From the NCBI RefSeq assembly GCF_021462225.1, contig NC_061794.1, positions 40,920,914 to 40,984,913 of the forward strand: DNA of 64,000 nucleotides, in the 5' to 3' direction. This stretch comes from Girardinichthys multiradiatus. Taxonomy: Eukaryota; Chordata; Actinopteri; Cyprinodontiformes; Goodeidae. Positions 60,450-64,000 of this stretch are shown piece after piece (the stretch's first letter is position 1; the number at the start of each line of letters is the position of its first letter). The translations under genes were made by a program, and so were the position numbers. Below the pieces are notes generated by a model. The model searched no databases, was not told the DNA's origin, and worked only from the letters and a program-made list of their open reading frames with translations.

Positions 60450-62828
60450 AATCAAGTGCGAATTCTCTGAAATGGGAAACTGCTTGGAAGAGGTTGCAGT
60501 TAGAAGACTTTTCTGTGCTGAAGCTGTTAAACCATTAGATATGTATGTGTGTGACTGCCTGTATGCTTTCAGTGTGAAGCAAGAAAATGGGTCCAACTTT
60601 GAATCTTCATGAGCATGACGCTGTCTTTCAAACACATCATTTAGTGCTTCTCTGCAATTTTATTTAAAAGCGATATGATGAAACGGACATCCTAAGGAAC
60701 ATTGTCATGCATACGGATATGCACAATTATTTATTAAAAATATGACTTTGAGTGTTTTTCCTCTGCTGTATTACACTGGCAACAAACGTCTGTATCCTTT
60801 CAGTAACCTCTGAGGCCAAAAAGTTAGACAAAATATTAAAGGAAAAAAAAAAGCTTCAAGAAAGAAGAGCTACATTAATGAGTTAAGACTATACAGAAGC
60901 ATATTTACATGGCAAAAAAATCCATTCTGTGTATTATGAAAGGCAGATTTTCAAATCAAATTATATTAGGAGTGAATTATTTGCTACCAAGTGGCTTAAA
61001 ATGTGGTTATTTCTTATTACACTCTTCAAAAAATAGAAGCGTTCAGCGTTAAGTTCAGCTAATCGCGCATCGCAAGAAGGCACTAAGATGTAGTCAGAGC
61101 AAAAGAAGCATGACGTCACTCCCTTCCCTCTAAACATCTGTCTGAAGACAAGAAACCGAAGGCCTCAATTTCAATCCAATGTCTGGAGACTTCATCCTAC
61201 ATATATTAGTCCTAAAACTACCTAAAGCCATCGCCTCCACCCAGTGATTTTACACTTCTCCACCTAAAGATTACGTAGGATTTTAATGAAAGAAATAGAA
61301 CCATCACAACATTCACATAATCTTAGTTCTAACGACAACATGTACACCAATTTCATTCTAAACATGAAGAAATGACAAAGATTATTATTGCTAAGTGCAA
61401 CTTTTGCAATTCCTTTGTAATTAAAAGCTACAGGATAAGAAATCCAAATCTGCTAAGATTAATCTGGAGAAAATAAATATCAAAAATGGTACAAATGAAA
61501 GCATATGTTCACAGAACAGACAATGTCCGAATTAGGAATTTATAAAACTCAAACTCATACCTGGCAAAACAAGATTTAACTGCTTCAAGTGGAATAAAAT
61601 AAATGCATGTTGCTTTTAAAGAGGGAGAAGAATTATCTTAAATTCTTGGGCCCACTTCACAGCGGATAAAAACGGCCTCGAGGATTTCAGCGACGCTTTG
61701 AGCATCGTTAGACCTCAGCACCTGGAAAACCTTGTTTCAGTTTGAAGCCTACTGCAGATTTGATCAAGTATCAAATCTACACCATGCTGTTTAATCACAA
61801 ATTGTGGAACATCCCTTTAAATTTGAGAGACTTCTCCACCTCTATCATTTTCAGCCTTGCTGTGGAAGAAGATACCTCCTCCATAGCATGAGCTTTTAGC
61901 TCTTCTTCTCTAAATACAATTCTAGGGCTTTTATTTTCTTAGACTGCTTTAGAAACATACTTTGCATCTGAAATGCAGCCACATAAAAAACTGCATAGCA
62001 GCTGTGGTGAAGGATGTGTTGCAATAAACTGCTACCAATTCTCTGATGACCAAACCACACACCTGAATTTGTGTCGCATGCCACGGATACTCTACCACTA
62101 TTGCCAAAAGGCTGGCGGTACCCGGATATGCTGCCACCATGATGATGAGCTACAACGGTCAAACCACCGACATTTTGTGCATGCAGTAAGCAACGTTTTT
62201 TAAACAACACTGTTCATCATGTACCTTAGAAGGTCTTGTCACGATGCAGATCGACCAGGTTCTGGGGGATTTCTAACGTTAATCCGATGTAAAGGGAGCC
62301 CAGCTAAACTACAACATAATCGTGTCCAATATATGACGAGCCCACTGCACACAGCTGCCTATGTTTCCAAATCCATTCAATAAAAATACACAGAACTAAC
62401 TTCATAAGGCTCAGACTTTAAAAATGATAACATGGCAAGATCATGCTGCTGACGTTTCTAAGAATACATCCATGTTAATGGATAAATTAGGTTTGAGAAA
62501 CAAATTCGCTGTGTAATAAAACAAGAACTTCTTTCATACAGCAAGTGTGGCAATATACAATGTCAGTTTAAAAATAATAAGATTCTTTACATCCAATAAC
62601 TAAATATATTATTCTGTCCCATTAAACAATAACATTACAGTAGGTTAAAAAAACAAGACAAAACACACCAATATTCTGAGATTAAAAAACTGAAGAATAA
62701 TTTATGTTGAAAATCTTCCTGATTGACTCAGTTGTCAAATTTAGTCTAAAATTCCTTTAAATACTTCCTGCCACGGCAGGCGGAAAGAAGGGCTGCCGGG
62801 GATGGGTGGGTGGAGGGGGGGGGTCGGA
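60450..62828. other. Between convergent ptpn22 and rsbn1; 3' UTRs
   Basis: No coding exon recognised. The right part should be the rsbn1 3' UTR on the minus strand. Short frames at 61896-62210 have no known motif. Confidence 0.5.
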
Positions 62829-64000
62829 TCATTTGGGGATCTTTGTCGTGTGGCCGTTAGCCTTTGGCAGCAAGGGCTCCTTCGAAGGTTTGCACCCAGA
62901 GCGGACAGAGGTGGCGTAAAGGTGGGGAAGGTGAGTAGATTTGGTGGGCTGAGGAGGGGCTGGGTGAGGCTCCTTTGATGGTGTTGCCGGCCTCTGAACC
63001 TCTGGTTCCTCAGTTTTGGCCACCCCACCATGGATGTTGTCCGCTTGCCGTCGTGAGCAGGGGGTAAGGGTGGAATCTGGTCTAGCGGGGGAGCAAAAGG
63101 AGACTTTGCCTGAAGTGGGGCTGAGATCTTTGGGCTGCTGCTCCTCCTTGGCGTCTTTGTCTCCTGCTGAGTGGTACTGTTTGAGGCGGATGTGCCAGGC
63201 CAGGCTGCAGACTGCGGACACAGTCTTGAACTGGTGGATGACGTTCCTTGGGATGAAGTAAATGTCATCGTCGCAGAGCTGTGCCCGGATATAGCGGATA
63301 CCTTCCCTCCTCAGCTGATTCAGCTTGGCATCATCCACCCACTGAACACACTGTACCAAAACACATATGTTAACAAATTTATGTAGTAAAACAAATTAAG
63401 ATTCTTTTTAAGTGAAATCTGAACTTCTTACCTGAGAAACTGGGGGCTCATACAGATCCAGCTGCAGCCTCTGGACCACCTCGTTAAAGTCACCAGCATC
63501 AAAACACACCACATCCTTAGTAATCCGAGGACGGTTATCCCTTCAAGAGATTTCATAAAAAGTAAATACAGAATCTTCATATACTGTAGTTTTTGACATC
63601 AACTAGTTATCAAAGGTGCTGCCAATGAAATAATGCTCAAGAAAATGTACCCTTCTTCAAAGTGCACAGCTTTCAGAACTCCCACAGCGGCTGTGCTCTG
63701 CCAGTCGAAACTCTGGCCTACATGATCAGCATGGGCCTTGGTCCGGTCCTCGAACAGAACCTCTCTGGGTTCACTGGCCCTTGGCAGGTAGTGCAGATTT
63801 TTTATTTCATTCATAGACCTAAAAAAAAAGCAGATAAAGAGGATGTTTTTTTTTTCCTTTTTGTGTAAAACCAAAACTTTTTTCCACACGTTTCTTTCTT
63901 GAATAAACTATTACCTGCGACGCTTAAATGGAGACTTGGGCATATCAGCCGTCGGGACCATCTGCTCTCCCGGTCGCACCCACATAATTGGTCCGTCGTC
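62829..64000 (-). CDS. rsbn1: Round spermatid basic protein 1, last four exons (partial)
   Basis: Minus-strand exons 64000-63915 (runs off the window), 63818-63651, 63540-63432 and 63350-62829 join in frame: PSPFKRR-type end|[54 protein letters not shown]. The protein is nuclear, with a JmjC-like fold; family members are reported as histone H4K20 demethylases (KDM9). The part seen covers the [12 protein letters not shown] and [21 protein letters not shown] blocks, conserved in RSBN1 and RSBN1L. The final exon then gives a long Pro/Lys/Ser-rich, probably disordered tail ending at 62829. rsbn1 rather than rsbn1l is chosen because ptpn22 is next door. Confidence 0.9.

Noticed and set aside
1..64000. 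CRISPR array, operon, or phage content
   Set aside because: Direct repeats here are transposon ends and microsatellites; genes are spliced and eukaryotic.

Overview
This is vertebrate nuclear DNA, most likely from a ray-finned (percomorph-type) fish. Genes are split into many short exons with GT/AG introns, and the window is full of repeat families typical of teleosts: Tc1/mariner elements, a Ty3/Gypsy retrotransposon, RTE-like LINEs, tRNA-headed SINEs and solo LTRs. There are no bacterial-style operons and no CRISPR array. I cannot name the species.

Region 1 (1-5100): the 5' part of a dead Gypsy element on the minus strand, cut by the window edge, then an LTR-like repeat with a short gag-like open frame.

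Region 2 (7222-28466, minus strand): two near-identical copies of a CD300/pIgR-like immunoglobulin receptor gene. The distal copy (leader 28466, D1 27238-26906, D2 26806-26489) has intact splice sites in every exon I can see. The proximal copy (leader 11293, D1 10822-10490) stops inside its D2 exon at 10261. There it runs directly into a separate multi-exon gene fragment (10260-7222) encoding a zinc finger plus what reads as a complete tyrosine-recombinase catalytic domain. The DNA between the copies holds Tc1 elements, two solo LTRs with perfect 4-bp target duplications, and two head-to-head LINE copies.

Region 3 (33412-60218, plus strand): the lymphoid tyrosine phosphatase gene ptpn22. I reconstruct 26 coding exons that join in frame to 844 codons, with all phosphatase motifs, two CSK-SH3-type proline motifs and the C-terminal homology tail. 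Its introns hold Tc1/mariner elements, a SINE with a Tc1 inside it, and small LINE and Tc1 relics.

Region 4 (62829-64000, minus strand): the last four exons of rsbn1, a JmjC-like nuclear protein gene, tail to tail with ptpn22. The ptpn22/rsbn1 pairing supports orthology of both genes.

The main candidate for something little described is the recombinase-like gene inserted in the immunoglobulin receptor exon. The repeated exon cassette of ptpn22 is second.
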